Positions 31,925 through 40,656 are shown, counted from the stretch's first letter. The stretch: DNA of 64,000 bases from Rhodobacter huangdaonensis (GCF_004022465.1 NZ_SAVA01000009.1:62001-126000); one strand, 5' to 3'. Numbers and translations are program-made. Notes: a model not told the origin generated them from the letters alone.

Positions 31925-32470
31925 TCAGCTGCGGGCGCCGAGCACGAACCAGTCGTAGACCGTCACCGCGTAATCATTCGCCTTCGTCAGCCGGATGGCA
32001 TTCACACCGGGCGGGAGGGTCAGCGTCCCTTCGGTGATCCGCGTGCTCCCATCCGAGGACAGGAGCCTGACGCGCCAGGCTCCCGTCGCGAGGTCGATGT
32101 GCAGCCTCCCGACGGCATGTTCCCCGGTCGTACTGGGCTCGGTGTAGAGGGTGATCCAGCCGCCGTAACTCGCCCCACCATTCCCCGAGAGGGCAATCTG
32201 CACGATCCCGCCAGAAAGGCTACCTACGGTGATGACGTCGGCCACCAACAGCCCGACCTTGTCCAGCCCGACCAGCGCCTGCGGTCTCTTCCCGTCCTGG
32301 GTGAAACTGCCGAGATACACGCCGCCAAGCGCGATGCCCTGAACCCGGGGGGCGCCGTCCGCCCCGGCGGCAATCGCCGCCGGATTGTCGCGCAGCGCCC
32401 GGCCGTCCGTGGCACGGATCGGCTTGCCCTGCTGGATCATGCTGTCCGGAATATCGGTCCAGGCCGTCAT
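31925..32470 (-). CDS. Phage tail/fibre-associated protein
   Basis: 181 aa, beta-rich, begins 'MTAWTDIPDSMIQQGKPIRA', a start seen in phage structural proteins near the tail tip ('..IRATDGRALRDNPAAIAAG'). The C-terminal half resembles a jelly-roll with 'GAWRVRLLSSDG'. Probably a virion surface or receptor-contact component; not assigned further. ATG 32470 has a purine-rich AGGAGA upstream. Confidence 0.65.
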   Translation of the reverse strand: MTAWTDIPDSMIQQGKPIRATDGRALRDNPAAIAAGADGAPRVQGIALGGVYLGSFTQDGKRPQALVGLDKVGLLVADVITVGSLSGGIVQIALSGNGGASYGGWITLYTEPSTTGEHAVGRLHIDLATGAWRVRLLSSDGSTRITEGTLTLPPGVNAIRLTKANDYAVTVYDWFVLGARS

Positions 32471-32486
32471 GCCCTCATCTCCTCTT

Positions 32487-34790
32487 TCATTGCCAGTTAT
32501 ACCCCTCGGCGCCATCGGCCATCAGGCCGTCCTCATCCGACCACCAGCCGACGACGAGGCTTTCGGCCGCCACTTCCGAGCTGTAGTCGGCGGCTTCATC
32601 CGCCATCCAGCCGCCATAGCGGCTGCCCTGATAGATGAACTCCTGCAGCCGGTATTGCGTGGTCTCCCCCGCCCTGACCTGCTGCGCCGAGATGATCTGC
32701 CAGCGCCGGGTGCGCTCGGCGCCCTCGCTGTCGACATCGAGCCGCGTGGTCACGTCGACCACCGCGCCAATGCGGTGATCGTCCCCGACCAGCGTTGCCG
32801 TCAGATAGCGCGGCACCGCCGAGAACCGCGCCAGCAGGCGCTGCAGCATCTCGTCGGCATGGGTGTCGGCCACGATCCAGCGCGAGTAGATCGTCTTCGT
32901 CAGCACCTCGGCCCCGGCGTCTTCCAGCTCCGCCTCCGCGTCGATCCGGCCGCGCAGGTGGCGGAAGTTCGTCGCATCGTCCGAGGCGGTCGGGTCGATC
33001 GGGTTGTAATAGACGAACACCCGGCTGATCCGCTCGTCCGGCACGCGCTCCATCTTCAGCGAGCCGGCGACGAAGTCGGTCGCGTCGGTCAGCACCGCCG
33101 TCCCCACCTCGGGGCGCACCGCCTTGAGCGGGATGGTCTGCGCGCGCTCGTCCCACCACAGGTAGAAGGTGCCATCCCGCATCAGCTCGCCGAGCAGCAC
33201 ATTGACCGCCACCGGCTTCGAGACCGTGCGCGAGAAACGGTAGCCCTGCAGATAGACCCCGGCCTCGGCCTCCCAGGCGGCAGCATCGACGAACTCTGCC
33301 GGGATCGCCGTGTGCCCGACAATGAGGTCATGCGCGATCGCCCAGGCGTCCATCTGCTCGTAGCGACCGGCGCGCTGGCAGGCGTCGTCGGCGTCATGCG
33401 TTCCGGCCTCGGTGCCAAGCTCGCCGCGCCCGACGCCGCTCAGCAGGTAGATGCCATTGCCCTCGTCGGCATAGCCGTCATAGCCGATGATCTCGGAACC
33501 GAGGGTGATGTAGCGCCGCGCGGTATTGCCGAAGCTGTCCGCAAGATCCGCGCTGTCGCGCGCCACCACCCGCACCACCGTGCCGGTCGCATCGAGATCC
33601 GCCTTGAGCGTGATCTCGGTCTCGCGCGGGAAGCTCGCCCGCTTGCTGTCGGTCAGCCGCAGCGGATCCACGCCGCTCAGCGTCACCCGGCCGTCGCTGT
33701 CGGGCCCGTCGACACTGTCGAGCAGGTAGAGCCGCGCCGACATCTCCTCGAGCGGCTGGCCTGCAAAGCCCTCATGGATCCGCAGCCGCATGGTGCCGAA
33801 GAACGGGTTGCGCGCGGTCCATTTCGTCCAGAAGCTGCCGTCGCGCCGGCGGCGCTCCGCGACGTACCAGTCGCCGACGTAATCGTCGAAGGCAGCATCG
33901 CTCAGCGTGACCGTGCAGCCGCCGGTGACGCCGAGCGGCTTCTCGCCGTTGCGGATCGCCGCGACGTTGATCTTCGAGGAGCGCACCGAGACCGAGCTCA
34001 GCAGCGGCAGCGGGTCGGTCCCGACCGTCTCGCCCGTGTGCCGGTAGAGCCGCGGCAGCGCCTGCCCGGGCTTCGCGAAGCGCCAGGCGATTTCGCCGCT
34101 GCCGTCATAGGCCTTGCGCGCCAGGCAGGTGCCCCAGGTGTTGTAGCACCGCGGCCCCATTGCCGTCGTGGCGGTGCACCCCCCGGAGAAGTCGCCCGCG
34201 TAGAAATGGACCTCCCCGATGGTCCCGGTGAAGGTCTCGTGGCTCACCCCGACCGGAACGCCGCTCGGCGACGAGCTGCGGCCGATGGCGCCGCCATCGG
34301 TGCCCGCCCAAAGGGTGAAGCCCGCGGCGGCAACGTGCCGGGCCTCGAGGAGGCGGCGGCCGTCGAGGCGGAACACGGACAGCGTCACCGAGCCGGCGCC
34401 GACCGAGATCTCGGCGCGGATCCGAACCGTCAGCCCGGCGAGGGCCGAACCGTCGACCGACACCATGGCCGTCTTCTCCGTCCCTGCCGCGGTCGACCCG
34501 TTCCCCGCACGGAAGACCAGAGCGCCATCGGTCACGCCGAGATAGGCCCCATCGCCCGCGCCGCCCTGTTCCCAGATGACGCCATCGGCCGCGCTCCACG
34601 GCGCCGGGAAGCCGACCTGCGCATGAAAGAGCACGCTCGCCGCCCGATCGAGTTCCCCGGCGGCGATCGCATCCAGATTGGCCTTCGTCAGAGCCGGCGG
34701 GCCATAGGGCTCGATCGCATCCCCGAACCGCCGCGCGCAGCGGGGCTGGATCAGCTCGACGATCTGGACAGGTTCAGTCTGACGGGGCAT
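32487..34790 (-). CDS. Tail tip / host-specificity protein
   Basis: 767 aa. Contains 'CTVTLSDAAFDDYVGDWYVA' and 'GDWYVAERRRR', 'SVSVRSSKINVAAI', 'HRIGAVVDVTTRLDVD' and 'ETTQYRLQEFIYQG', consistent with a baseplate-hub or central-fibre protein that replaces several GTA/lambda tail-tip genes. The ATG at 34790 is inside the 31-bp direct repeat, with GAGGTG upstream supplied by the repeat. Frame is open to 34880 through the toxin-antitoxin promoter, which is not coding. Confidence 0.75.
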   Translation of the reverse strand: MPRQTEPVQIVELIQPRCARRFGDAIEPYGPPALTKANLDAIAAGELDRAASVLFHAQVGFPAPWSAADGVIWEQGGAGDGAYLGVTDGALVFRAGNGSTAAGTEKTAMVSVDGSALAGLTVRIRAEISVGAGSVTLSVFRLDGRRLLEARHVAAAGFTLWAGTDGGAIGRSSSPSGVPVGVSHETFTGTIGEVHFYAGDFSGGCTATTAMGPRCYNTWGTCLARKAYDGSGEIAWRFAKPGQALPRLYRHTGETVGTDPLPLLSSVSVRSSKINVAAIRNGEKPLGVTGGCTVTLSDAAFDDYVGDWYVAERRRRDGSFWTKWTARNPFFGTMRLRIHEGFAGQPLEEMSARLYLLDSVDGPDSDGRVTLSGVDPLRLTDSKRASFPRETEITLKADLDATGTVVRVVARDSADLADSFGNTARRYITLGSEIIGYDGYADEGNGIYLLSGVGRGELGTEAGTHDADDACQRAGRYEQMDAWAIAHDLIVGHTAIPAEFVDAAAWEAEAGVYLQGYRFSRTVSKPVAVNVLLGELMRDGTFYLWWDERAQTIPLKAVRPEVGTAVLTDATDFVAGSLKMERVPDERISRVFVYYNPIDPTASDDATNFRHLRGRIDAEAELEDAGAEVLTKTIYSRWIVADTHADEMLQRLLARFSAVPRYLTATLVGDDHRIGAVVDVTTRLDVDSEGAERTRRWQIISAQQVRAGETTQYRLQEFIYQGSRYGGWMADEAADYSSEVAAESLVVGWWSDEDGLMADGAEGYNWQ

Positions 34791-34804
34791 GTGCCTGCAC
34801 CTCG
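34774..34804. repeat. 31-bp direct repeat, copy 1 (flanks HigBA)
   Basis: Exact match to 35563-35593. Read on the minus strand it contains a GAGGTG ribosome-binding site, the ATG of the tail-tip gene and the TGA that ends the upstream tail gene. Confidence 0.95.
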
Positions 34805-34871
34805 GAAGTTCTGGGGGGGGGTCTGGAAGGACGCGGTTGCGCCGCGGCCTGCTCGACGAAGGAGAAGAGAA

Positions 34872-34921
34872 TTGCGCCAATGGCGCAAATCAGGATTGCA
34901 ACTCATACGCCATTGGCGTAT
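34872..34921 (+). promoter_or_regulatory. Twin palindromic operators of the HigBA module
   Basis: Two related 17-bp palindromes, TTGCGCC-AAT-GGCGCAA (34872-34888) and ATACGCC-ATT-GGCGTAT (34905-34921), 33 bp apart and ending ten bases before the toxin start. They are most likely bound by the HTH antitoxin for autorepression. Confidence 0.8.
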
Positions 34922-34931
34922 ATATCAGCCC

Positions 34932-35255
34932 ATGAAAATCGTCCGCACCAAGCGCTACCTGAAGGATCTCAAACGCATCCGGGCGACCGAGGCCGAAGCC
35001 GACGCAATCGACCAGGCGATCGCCGCCATGCCCGAGGCGGGGGATGTGATCGAAGGCCTGCGCGGCGTCCGCAAGATCCGCTTCGCGTTGCGCAACAAGG
35101 GCAAGAGCGGCGGCGGGCGGGCGATCTACCTGCTGATGATCGGCGATGATCTGGCGATCCTGCTGACCGCCTATGCGAAGAACGAGAAGTCCGACCTGAC
35201 ACCCGCCGACAGAAAGGCCATTCTCGCCGTGCTGAAGGAGCTATCCGATGACTGA
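34932..35255 (+). CDS. HigB/RelE-superfamily toxin
   Basis: 107 aa. 'RYLKDLKRI', 'GLRGVRKIRFALRNKGKSGG', 'IYLLMIGDDLAILLTAYAKN' and 'DLTPADRKAI' fit the RelE/HigB-type (DUF1044, toxin_YhaV-like) mRNA interferases, with basic residues for ribosome-dependent cleavage. Toxin-first order with an HTH antitoxin behind it is the HigBA arrangement. Overlaps the antitoxin by 8 bp. Plus strand, against the surrounding late genes. Confidence 0.85.
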   Translation: MKIVRTKRYLKDLKRIRATEAEADAIDQAIAAMPEAGDVIEGLRGVRKIRFALRNKGKSGGGRAIYLLMIGDDLAILLTAYAKNEKSDLTPADRKAILAVLKELSDD

Positions 35256-35571
35256 CAAACGCACCGACATTGGCCTCGGCATCGAGGAAGGCCTCCGCGA
35301 GGCCCTGGCGTGGAAGCGCGGCGAGATCGCGCTGGAAACCCGCAACGTCGACCCGATGCCGCCCGCACGGATCAAGGCGATCCGCAAGAAGGTGGCCCGC
35401 TCCGCCGCGGCATTCGAGAAACGCTTCGGCATCCCGGCATCCACGGTCAGCAACTGGGAACAGGGCCGCCGCAAGCCGGACCCCGCGGCGCGCCTGCTGC
35501 TGTCGGTGATCGAGATCAACCCCGAGGCCGTCGAGCAGGCCGCCCGGCAACAGGCAGCCGCCTCAGTCTGA
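35248..35571 (+). CDS. HigA-type HTH antitoxin
   Basis: 107 aa. C-terminal XRE helix-turn-helix ('SAAAFEKRFGIPASTVSNWE', 'QGRRKPDPAARLLL'), N-terminal ~45 residues probably neutralise the toxin. Its last three codons and stop lie inside copy 2 of the 31-bp repeat that also ends the tail gene on the other strand, so the module is fitted exactly into the phage gene junction. Confidence 0.87.
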   Translation: MTDKRTDIGLGIEEGLREALAWKRGEIALETRNVDPMPPARIKAIRKKVARSAAAFEKRFGIPASTVSNWEQGRRKPDPAARLLLSVIEINPEAVEQAARQQAAASV

Positions 35572-35593
35572 CGGGGCATGTGCCTGCACCTCG
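35563..35593. repeat. 31-bp direct repeat, copy 2 (flanks HigBA)
   Basis: Exact match to 34774-34804; spacing start to start is 789 bp. It supplies the stop codon of the tail gene 35563-36339 and the final codons of the antitoxin. Confidence 0.95.
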
Positions 35594-36339
35594 AAGCTCA
35601 CGGACAGGAAGGTCTTCACCCCCATGCGGGAGGGAACGATCGGCGCATCGACCCAGCCATAGACGCAATCCTCGGGGTATCCCCCGGGCCGCGCGGCAAG
35701 GAAGAAGGGTTCGGTCAGCGCCGCGCGCGCGAACGGGTCGAAGGTTGCGCGATACCAGTCTTCGGGCAGGTGGCGCCAGGCACAGGTGCCGGCGCGGCCC
35801 TGGCGCTGCACGAAGCGGGCGAGCAGCTGACCGCCCTCGCTGACATAGCTCGTCAGCGTCGCCTGCCGGCACAGGTCGAGCATCGGCAGCGCGGTGTATT
35901 CCGGCACCGGCAGGGCCAGCACCCGGCCGGTGTAGATCACCCCGACCGGCGCGACCCTGTCGATCGAGACCCGGACCGAGCTCGTCTCGACCCGCGGCAG
36001 CAGCACGAGGATCGCGCCGTTGTCCGCCGGCGTCAGTGTCGCCAGATCCTGCCAGACGCCCGCCAGCAGCGCCGCGATGCGCACCTCGGCCCCGGCCAGC
36101 TCATGCGCCGCGATGCCGACGGCATCGACGGTCTGCACCGCGTCATAGCGGATGCTCCAGCTCGCCGGAGCCGCCGCCGGCAGCCACCAGCTCGCGGTGT
36201 CGACTGCGGCCGCCCGCTCGGCCGGATAGCCGCCCGCCGCCGAGGTCGCGCTGACCGCCCCCGCCAGCGCCTGCCACAGGACGCGCGCATGCGTCAGCGG
36301 CTGTTCCGGGACATGCCCCGGTGCGATGATGACCGCCAT
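35563..36339 (-). CDS. Phage tail protein (distal tail/tip region)
   Basis: 258 aa. Follows the tape measure, as distal tail proteins do in HK97-like phages. 'SSVRVSIDRVAPVGVIYTGR', 'YRATFDPFARAALTEPFFLA' and 'CVYGWVDAPIVP' suggest a beta-sandwich plus a C-terminal beta domain. The ATG at 36339 overlaps the tape-measure stop (TGATG) and has TGGAG upstream; an alternative ATG lies three codons earlier. Confidence 0.75.
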   Translation of the reverse strand: MAVIIAPGHVPEQPLTHARVLWQALAGAVSATSAAGGYPAERAAAVDTASWWLPAAAPASWSIRYDAVQTVDAVGIAAHELAGAEVRIAALLAGVWQDLATLTPADNGAILVLLPRVETSSVRVSIDRVAPVGVIYTGRVLALPVPEYTALPMLDLCRQATLTSYVSEGGQLLARFVQRQGRAGTCAWRHLPEDWYRATFDPFARAALTEPFFLAARPGGYPEDCVYGWVDAPIVPSRMGVKTFLSVSFEVQAHAPSD

Positions 36340-38573
36340 CAGGCCCACTCCAGATTGATCTGATACCCGTCCTTGATCGCGGCATTGATCGCGGACACCA
36401 GCTCCGCCCCGGTCTGCCGGCCGATCACGTCCCCGGTGATCCGGTAGTTCGCAACCTGCGTCGGCGAGACCGTCGCCGCCGAGGCGGCAGCGGACGAGGC
36501 GGCCGAGGAGCCTTTCGAGCCGCCGGACCCGCTTGAGCCCTTGATCGTCTGCACCGCATTCAGGCCCGAGGCGAGCACGCTCGCCGCCGCCGCGAACTTC
36601 GCGAAGAACGGCAAGGACGGATCGGCGAGGGTCTGGTTATAGGCCCGCCAGGCATTGATCAGCGCCTCGACCGCGGCGAACTTCTGCGCGATCTTCTGCA
36701 TCTTCTCGTTGCCGCTCGCCATGGCCGAGGCCATGTCACCGAAGAAGGCGCCGGTCTTCTGCAACCCGTCGCCGTAACGATAGGCGTCGATCTGCGCCAT
36801 CTTCTCGGCATGCAGCTGCTGCGCCTTCTCGGTCATGTCGTTGTATTCGATCTGGGTGAGCTTGCGTTTCTCCAACGCTTCCTCGAGCGTCTTCTGCTGC
36901 GCCGCATAGGCCGCCAGCTCCAGCTCCGCCTGGCTTGCCAGCGCATTGCGCACGCTCTCCAGCTTTTGCATCAGCGGATCCTTCGTTTCACCGCCGCCCT
37001 TCTTGTCTTTCCGATCCGACGCATTGAGTGCCGCCAGTTCGGCGTCGATATCGAGGCCCTTCTTCTCGACTTCAGCCTTCACACCGGCGAGGAACTTGTC
37101 ATACCAGCTGCCGCCGATGCTGGCGGCATTCGCGGCAGCGTCGATCTCCCATTCCTTGCGCGCACGCACGGCTTCTGCGGCAGATGCCCCGGCCCTGCGG
37201 GCGTTCAGCTCGACGTATTTGGCGGCATTGGAAATCATTCCGCCGCCAATGGATGAAAGCGCAGACCCGATTCCCAGAACCTCGGACTTCACATCGCTCA
37301 TCGCGCTTGCCCAGGCGTCGGTTCTGGATCGGGCATCCTCGGCAGCCGCGGCGGAGTCCCCCATCAAGGGCGCAATCTCGCCCGCGTCGACGGAAAGCTG
37401 ATACGCCGCCTTCGCGGCATCCATCACGGTAGTGGGAATGTCATCGGCAGCGTCTTGCGCCGCCATCAGGCGATCGGCAAGAACCCTGGCCGCAGCCGCG
37501 ACCGCGGCCGGTCCTTTGTCCTTTGCCGCATCCAGCGCATTCATGGCGTCGACAACGCCCTGGGCCTCGACCGTCGTGACGCCGAACTCCTTGCCAAGAG
37601 TGGCGATCTGCTCCTTCAGCGCCACCGCCCTTTCGGTCGCGATCTCGTCCGGCAGCAGAGTGGTTCGGTTGATCGCATCGAGCTGCGACTTGAGACCGGA
37701 AAGCGTCGTCGAGATCGAGGTCGTCGTGTCCTGCATCGACTTGAGGTATTCGAGCTTCTCGATCTGAAGCAGGGCAGCGTAGACCTCCTTCGCCCGGGCG
37801 GCGCCCGCGCCGAACTGTGTCCATAGGTCCGGCAGGCTTTGCAGGGCCTTGTCCACCGCGTTCTTGTAATCGGATGTCCTCGACGCCAGATCGTCGATCT
37901 GTTCGGAGAGTTTCTTCGCCTCCTTTTCCTGGCCCATCAGCATCGGCACAACTGCCGCGCCGATGGCCACCGCGGCACCGACCGCCGCCCCCCAAGCGCC
38001 AAAACCGCCAATCAGCTGGGGAAACTGCTGGGCAAAGGCCCTGGTGGCACTCGTCCCGCTCGCGATCTGCACGAAGAAGTCGCCGACCTGATAGGACGCA
38101 TTCTGCACCTGCGAGGCGAGCCGCGAGGAGCTGCCGCTGACATCGTTTGCCGCGCCGAGGTAGGCCTTCGCCGAGCGCTGCGCCAGATCGGCGTATTCGC
38201 GCTGCGTGATCACCCCCCGCGCCTGCGCCGCATCGAGGTCTTCCATCGCCGCCTCGTAGCGCTTCGAGGCCGAGAACAGCGGATCGAACGAGGCCCGCAG
38301 CCGATCCACCCGCGATTTCGCCTCGTCGAACTCGGCAAAGGACTGCGCCGAGTTCTTCGCCGACTTCGCGAGCTTGTCCGTCATCCCGACCAGACCGTCG
38401 ATCCGGGACTGGATCTCGGTCGTCGTGCCGGCGAGCGAGCGGAACTTGCGGTCGGACTGCTCGGTCGCCGAATTCAGCCGCCCGAGCACACGCTCGGCGC
38501 GGGTGACAGCATCCGTCAGCGGGTTCGTGTCCCCGCTGACGGTGATGACGATATCGCCTCCGGTTCCGGACAT
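36339..38573 (-). CDS. Tail tape measure protein
   Basis: 744 aa. Long helical N-terminal part ('TRAERVLGRLNSATEQSDRK'), a hydrophobic segment around 190-215 ('GGFGAWGAAVGAAVAIGAAV'), further coiled coil to about 630, then a Ser/Gly/Ala-rich stretch ('GSSGSGGSKGSSAASSAAAS'). Length, composition and place after the tail chaperones identify the tape measure; at about 0.15 nm per residue it implies a tail near 110 nm (inference). Confidence 0.9.
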   Translation of the reverse strand: MSGTGGDIVITVSGDTNPLTDAVTRAERVLGRLNSATEQSDRKFRSLAGTTTEIQSRIDGLVGMTDKLAKSAKNSAQSFAEFDEAKSRVDRLRASFDPLFSASKRYEAAMEDLDAAQARGVITQREYADLAQRSAKAYLGAANDVSGSSSRLASQVQNASYQVGDFFVQIASGTSATRAFAQQFPQLIGGFGAWGAAVGAAVAIGAAVVPMLMGQEKEAKKLSEQIDDLASRTSDYKNAVDKALQSLPDLWTQFGAGAARAKEVYAALLQIEKLEYLKSMQDTTTSISTTLSGLKSQLDAINRTTLLPDEIATERAVALKEQIATLGKEFGVTTVEAQGVVDAMNALDAAKDKGPAAVAAAARVLADRLMAAQDAADDIPTTVMDAAKAAYQLSVDAGEIAPLMGDSAAAAEDARSRTDAWASAMSDVKSEVLGIGSALSSIGGGMISNAAKYVELNARRAGASAAEAVRARKEWEIDAAANAASIGGSWYDKFLAGVKAEVEKKGLDIDAELAALNASDRKDKKGGGETKDPLMQKLESVRNALASQAELELAAYAAQQKTLEEALEKRKLTQIEYNDMTEKAQQLHAEKMAQIDAYRYGDGLQKTGAFFGDMASAMASGNEKMQKIAQKFAAVEALINAWRAYNQTLADPSLPFFAKFAAAASVLASGLNAVQTIKGSSGSGGSKGSSAASSAAASAATVSPTQVANYRITGDVIGRQTGAELVSAINAAIKDGYQINLEWA

Positions 38574-38776
38574 CAGAACCCCTCCCTGTCATTGCCCCGG
38601 AGCCAGCCGAGGATCTCGCGCTTGTCATCTTCGGAAAGGCCGGAACCCCGCCTGCGCGGGCCGAGGGTTTCCATCAGCCACCAGAAATGCCGCGGCGCCA
38701 TGCTCCAGAACTCGCTCGGCTGGAGCCGGAACTCGCGCACCGCGATCTGGTAGGCGTCCTTCACGAAGGATCGGAC
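38573..38776 (-). CDS. Tail assembly chaperone, T part (made by -1 frameshift)
   Basis: 67 codons in the -1 frame relative to the gene at 38761-39111, with no good start of its own. 'YQIAVREFRLQPSEFWSMAP' and 'WWLMETLGPRR' match the second chaperone that lies before tape measures in GTA-like systems. It would be joined to the first chaperone at the GGGAAAG slip site to give a 179-aa fusion. Its stop overlaps the tape-measure ATG. Confidence 0.75.
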   Translation of the reverse strand, partial: VRSFVKDAYQIAVREFRLQPSEFWSMAPRHFWWLMETLGPRRRGSGLSEDDKREILGWLRGNDREGF

Positions 38777-39111
38777 TTTCCCGGCGATGCGCCATCCCCG
38801 CTGCCGGCGCGCGGCGCATCGCCCATGAGCAGGTCGACGAGGGCAAAGACCGCCCCCGCATACCCGGTCCCCTCGGGCCCCCCGAGAGAGGACACCAGCT
38901 GCTGATGCACCTCGGCATCGCTGACCTTGCAGCCGGCGAAGCGCAGCATCTCGCCGAGGCACCGCGCCATGCGGAAGAAGCGCGGCGCCTTCATCCAGGA
39001 CAGGATCTCGCCAAGCGGCGCGATCTCTTCCACCCGCTCGCCGATCTGGAACGCCTTCGTCTCCGGGATGGTCCAGGTCTTGCCATCCCAGTCGATCCGG
39101 ATCTCCGCCAT
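38761..39111 (-). CDS. Tail assembly chaperone, G-like
   Basis: 116 aa. Short acidic-helical protein between tail tube and tape measure ('MARCLGEMLRFAGCKVSDAE', 'GYAGAVFALVDLLMGD'), the position of lambda gpG. The ATG at 39111 overlaps the tail-tube stop. Five codons before its own stop is GGGAAAG, in the phase needed for a -1 slip. Confidence 0.82.
   Translation of the reverse strand: MAEIRIDWDGKTWTIPETKAFQIGERVEEIAPLGEILSWMKAPRFFRMARCLGEMLRFAGCKVSDAEVHQQLVSSLGGPEGTGYAGAVFALVDLLMGDAPRAGSGDGASPGKSDPS
38776..38782 (-). promoter_or_regulatory. Programmed -1 frameshift slip site GGGAAAG
   Basis: Minus-strand G-GGA-AAG in the zero frame of the upstream chaperone; identical to the lambda G/GT slip sequence. 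After slipping, reading continues in the T frame (V-R-S-F-V-K-D) to the stop at 38573. Confidence 0.8.
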
Positions 39112-39521
39112 CACGCACCCGTCCCGGCGAAGGTCACCGCGCCCGAGCTCGCGAGCGTGCCCGAGATCTCGGCCGCATCGTCATGCGGCGACCCGATCTC
39201 GATGCTCGACAGGTGGAAGGTGCCGCTGATCGACCCCATGCCCTCGATCTCGACGGTATAGCCCGCGAGCAGCGCCGTGGTCCCTTCCGCCAGGGACAGC
39301 TCGACCAGCGCCACGCCGTCCATCAGCCCGTCGAACTTGATATCGACGGAGCGCACCGAGGGATCGGCGAGCAGCGCGCGCCAGCCGTCGTCGCCCTTGT
39401 CGGTCACATCGATCGGCTCGTTGTTGATCGTGATCCCGTGCTCGCGCCCGCCGGCAACCAGCGCCTTGGTGGAACCGCTTCCCGAATAGAGCTTGATCTT
39501 GCGACCAGCCATCTTGCTCAT
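39111..39521 (-). CDS. Major tail tube protein
   Basis: 136 aa beta-rich protein of the TP901-1/phage major tail protein family: 'ALVAGGREHGITINNEPIDV' and 'DKGDDGWRALLADPSVRSVD' are typical. Overlaps the DUF3168 gene upstream by 4 bp and the chaperone downstream. Confidence 0.88.
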   Translation of the reverse strand: MSKMAGRKIKLYSGSGSTKALVAGGREHGITINNEPIDVTDKGDDGWRALLADPSVRSVDIKFDGLMDGVALVELSLAEGTTALLAGYTVEIEGMGSISGTFHLSSIEIGSPHDDAAEISGTLASSGAVTFAGTGA

Positions 39522-39928
39522 GTCTCGTCTCCTGTCCTGATGGTTTCGATGAGCCCGCGGTATTCGCAGACCCCGTGGAATGTTCCGTCCTGATCTTCCA
39601 GCACGGTGCTGCTGCGCCGCCCGAGGTCGATCAGCCGATACCCCTCCACCGCGATCACGCCGCGGTGGAGCCGCTCATAGATCTTGCGCTGGAGGCCCTT
39701 GACCTCGCTCATCGCAGCATCGCGCGACCAGCTGTGCACCCGGGCCACGAAGTCGAAGCCCGTGTTGTCCTTGGTGTCCCAGGGGGCGAGGACCACTGCC
39801 CCGACGGCGATGCAGGGATACTCCGCCGCATCGCCGCCATCCGCCCGCTGGGGCAAGGCGTCGTAAACCGGCGGACCGATCCCGCTCAGGGCCTCGAAAA
39901 GCCCTTTCTGAACTGCAAGCTCCGCCAT
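39518..39928 (-). CDS. Tail completion/terminator protein (DUF3168)
   Basis: 136 aa. 'PVYDALPQRADGGDAAEYPC' and 'RVHSWSRDAAMSEVKGLQRK' are DUF3168 hallmarks; the family caps the tail tube in HK97-like siphoviruses and GTAs. Confidence 0.87.
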   Translation of the reverse strand: MAELAVQKGLFEALSGIGPPVYDALPQRADGGDAAEYPCIAVGAVVLAPWDTKDNTGFDFVARVHSWSRDAAMSEVKGLQRKIYERLHRGVIAVEGYRLIDLGRRSSTVLEDQDGTFHGVCEYRGLIETIRTGDET

Positions 39929-39931
39929 CGC

Positions 39932-40336
39932 TCAGCCCCGCCGCAAGGCCCGCTGCACCCGCCGTGACAGCGTCTTGCGGAACGCATCGAGATAGCGGGC
40001 CGAGGCGTTCGCCCGGTAGTCGTTCCAGGCCCGCAGCATGAAGGCATGCTCCACCCCGTCCGGCCCCTGCCCGTATTCGAGAAAGCGCCAGTAGAAGGCC
40101 TGCCGCATCACGTAGACGACGGACTCGAACATGTTGCGCCCCCGCGGGTTGCGCCGCCGCGCCTTGATCGAGCGCTTCAACGTTCCGTCATGCGTCGGGG
40201 CAAGCTCGGTCGCCTCCTTCGCGATATCGGCCGCAACCTGCTGAACGGTCGCGCGCGTCAGGGCACGCGCCTCCGACGGCAGCAGCTCGGACAGAACCTG
40301 CGAGACCTGATCGAGCCCCTTGATCGTCACACTCAC
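39932..40336 (-). CDS. HK97 gp10-like head-tail protein
   Basis: 134 aa, GTG start overlapping the adaptor stop (GTGA). 'ATELAPTHDGTLKRSIKARR' and 'FYWRFLEYGQG' match the gp10 family, which completes the tail-joining end. Confidence 0.87.
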   Translation of the reverse strand: MSVTIKGLDQVSQVLSELLPSEARALTRATVQQVAADIAKEATELAPTHDGTLKRSIKARRRNPRGRNMFESVVYVMRQAFYWRFLEYGQGPDGVEHAFMLRAWNDYRANASARYLDAFRKTLSRRVQRALRRG

Positions 40337-40656
40337 GAAGGCACCCCCCGCTCTGCCTCGATCTCCATGAAGCTGCCCGCCGCCGGCAGCAGGGTGCGGA
40401 TATTGTAGGCCACCCCCTGCCAGAGGATGCGGTCGAGCGGCGTCAGGTCGGAGCGCCGGCGCAGGCGAAAGACCACCATCGCCGTGGCATTGACCCGGCC
40501 GCCCTCGAAGCTCTCGCCACCGCTCCCGGCCCGCACCCGCGCCCAGACCTCGGGCCGCCGGTCGAGCGCAGCCCAGACCCTGCGCGCCCCGCCTGCCCCG
40601 TCCGGACTGCGGGTTGCGCGCTCGAACCGGATCCGCGCCTGTGTCGATCCCCCCAT
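40333..40656 (-). CDS. Head-tail adaptor (SPP1 gp16-like)
   Basis: 107 aa. 'ATRSPDGAGGARRVWAALDR' and 'EVWARVRAGSGGE' are typical of the head closure family. ATG at 40656 follows AAGGAGGTG; a GTG one codon earlier is less likely. Confidence 0.85.
   Translation of the reverse strand: MGGSTQARIRFERATRSPDGAGGARRVWAALDRRPEVWARVRAGSGGESFEGGRVNATAMVVFRLRRRSDLTPLDRILWQGVAYNIRTLLPAAGSFMEIEAERGVPS

Noticed and set aside
32385..35255. 956-codon open frame on the plus strand ending in the toxin sequence
   Set aside because: It runs antisense through two tail genes and the toxin promoter. Only the last 107 codons from the ATG at 34932 match a family.
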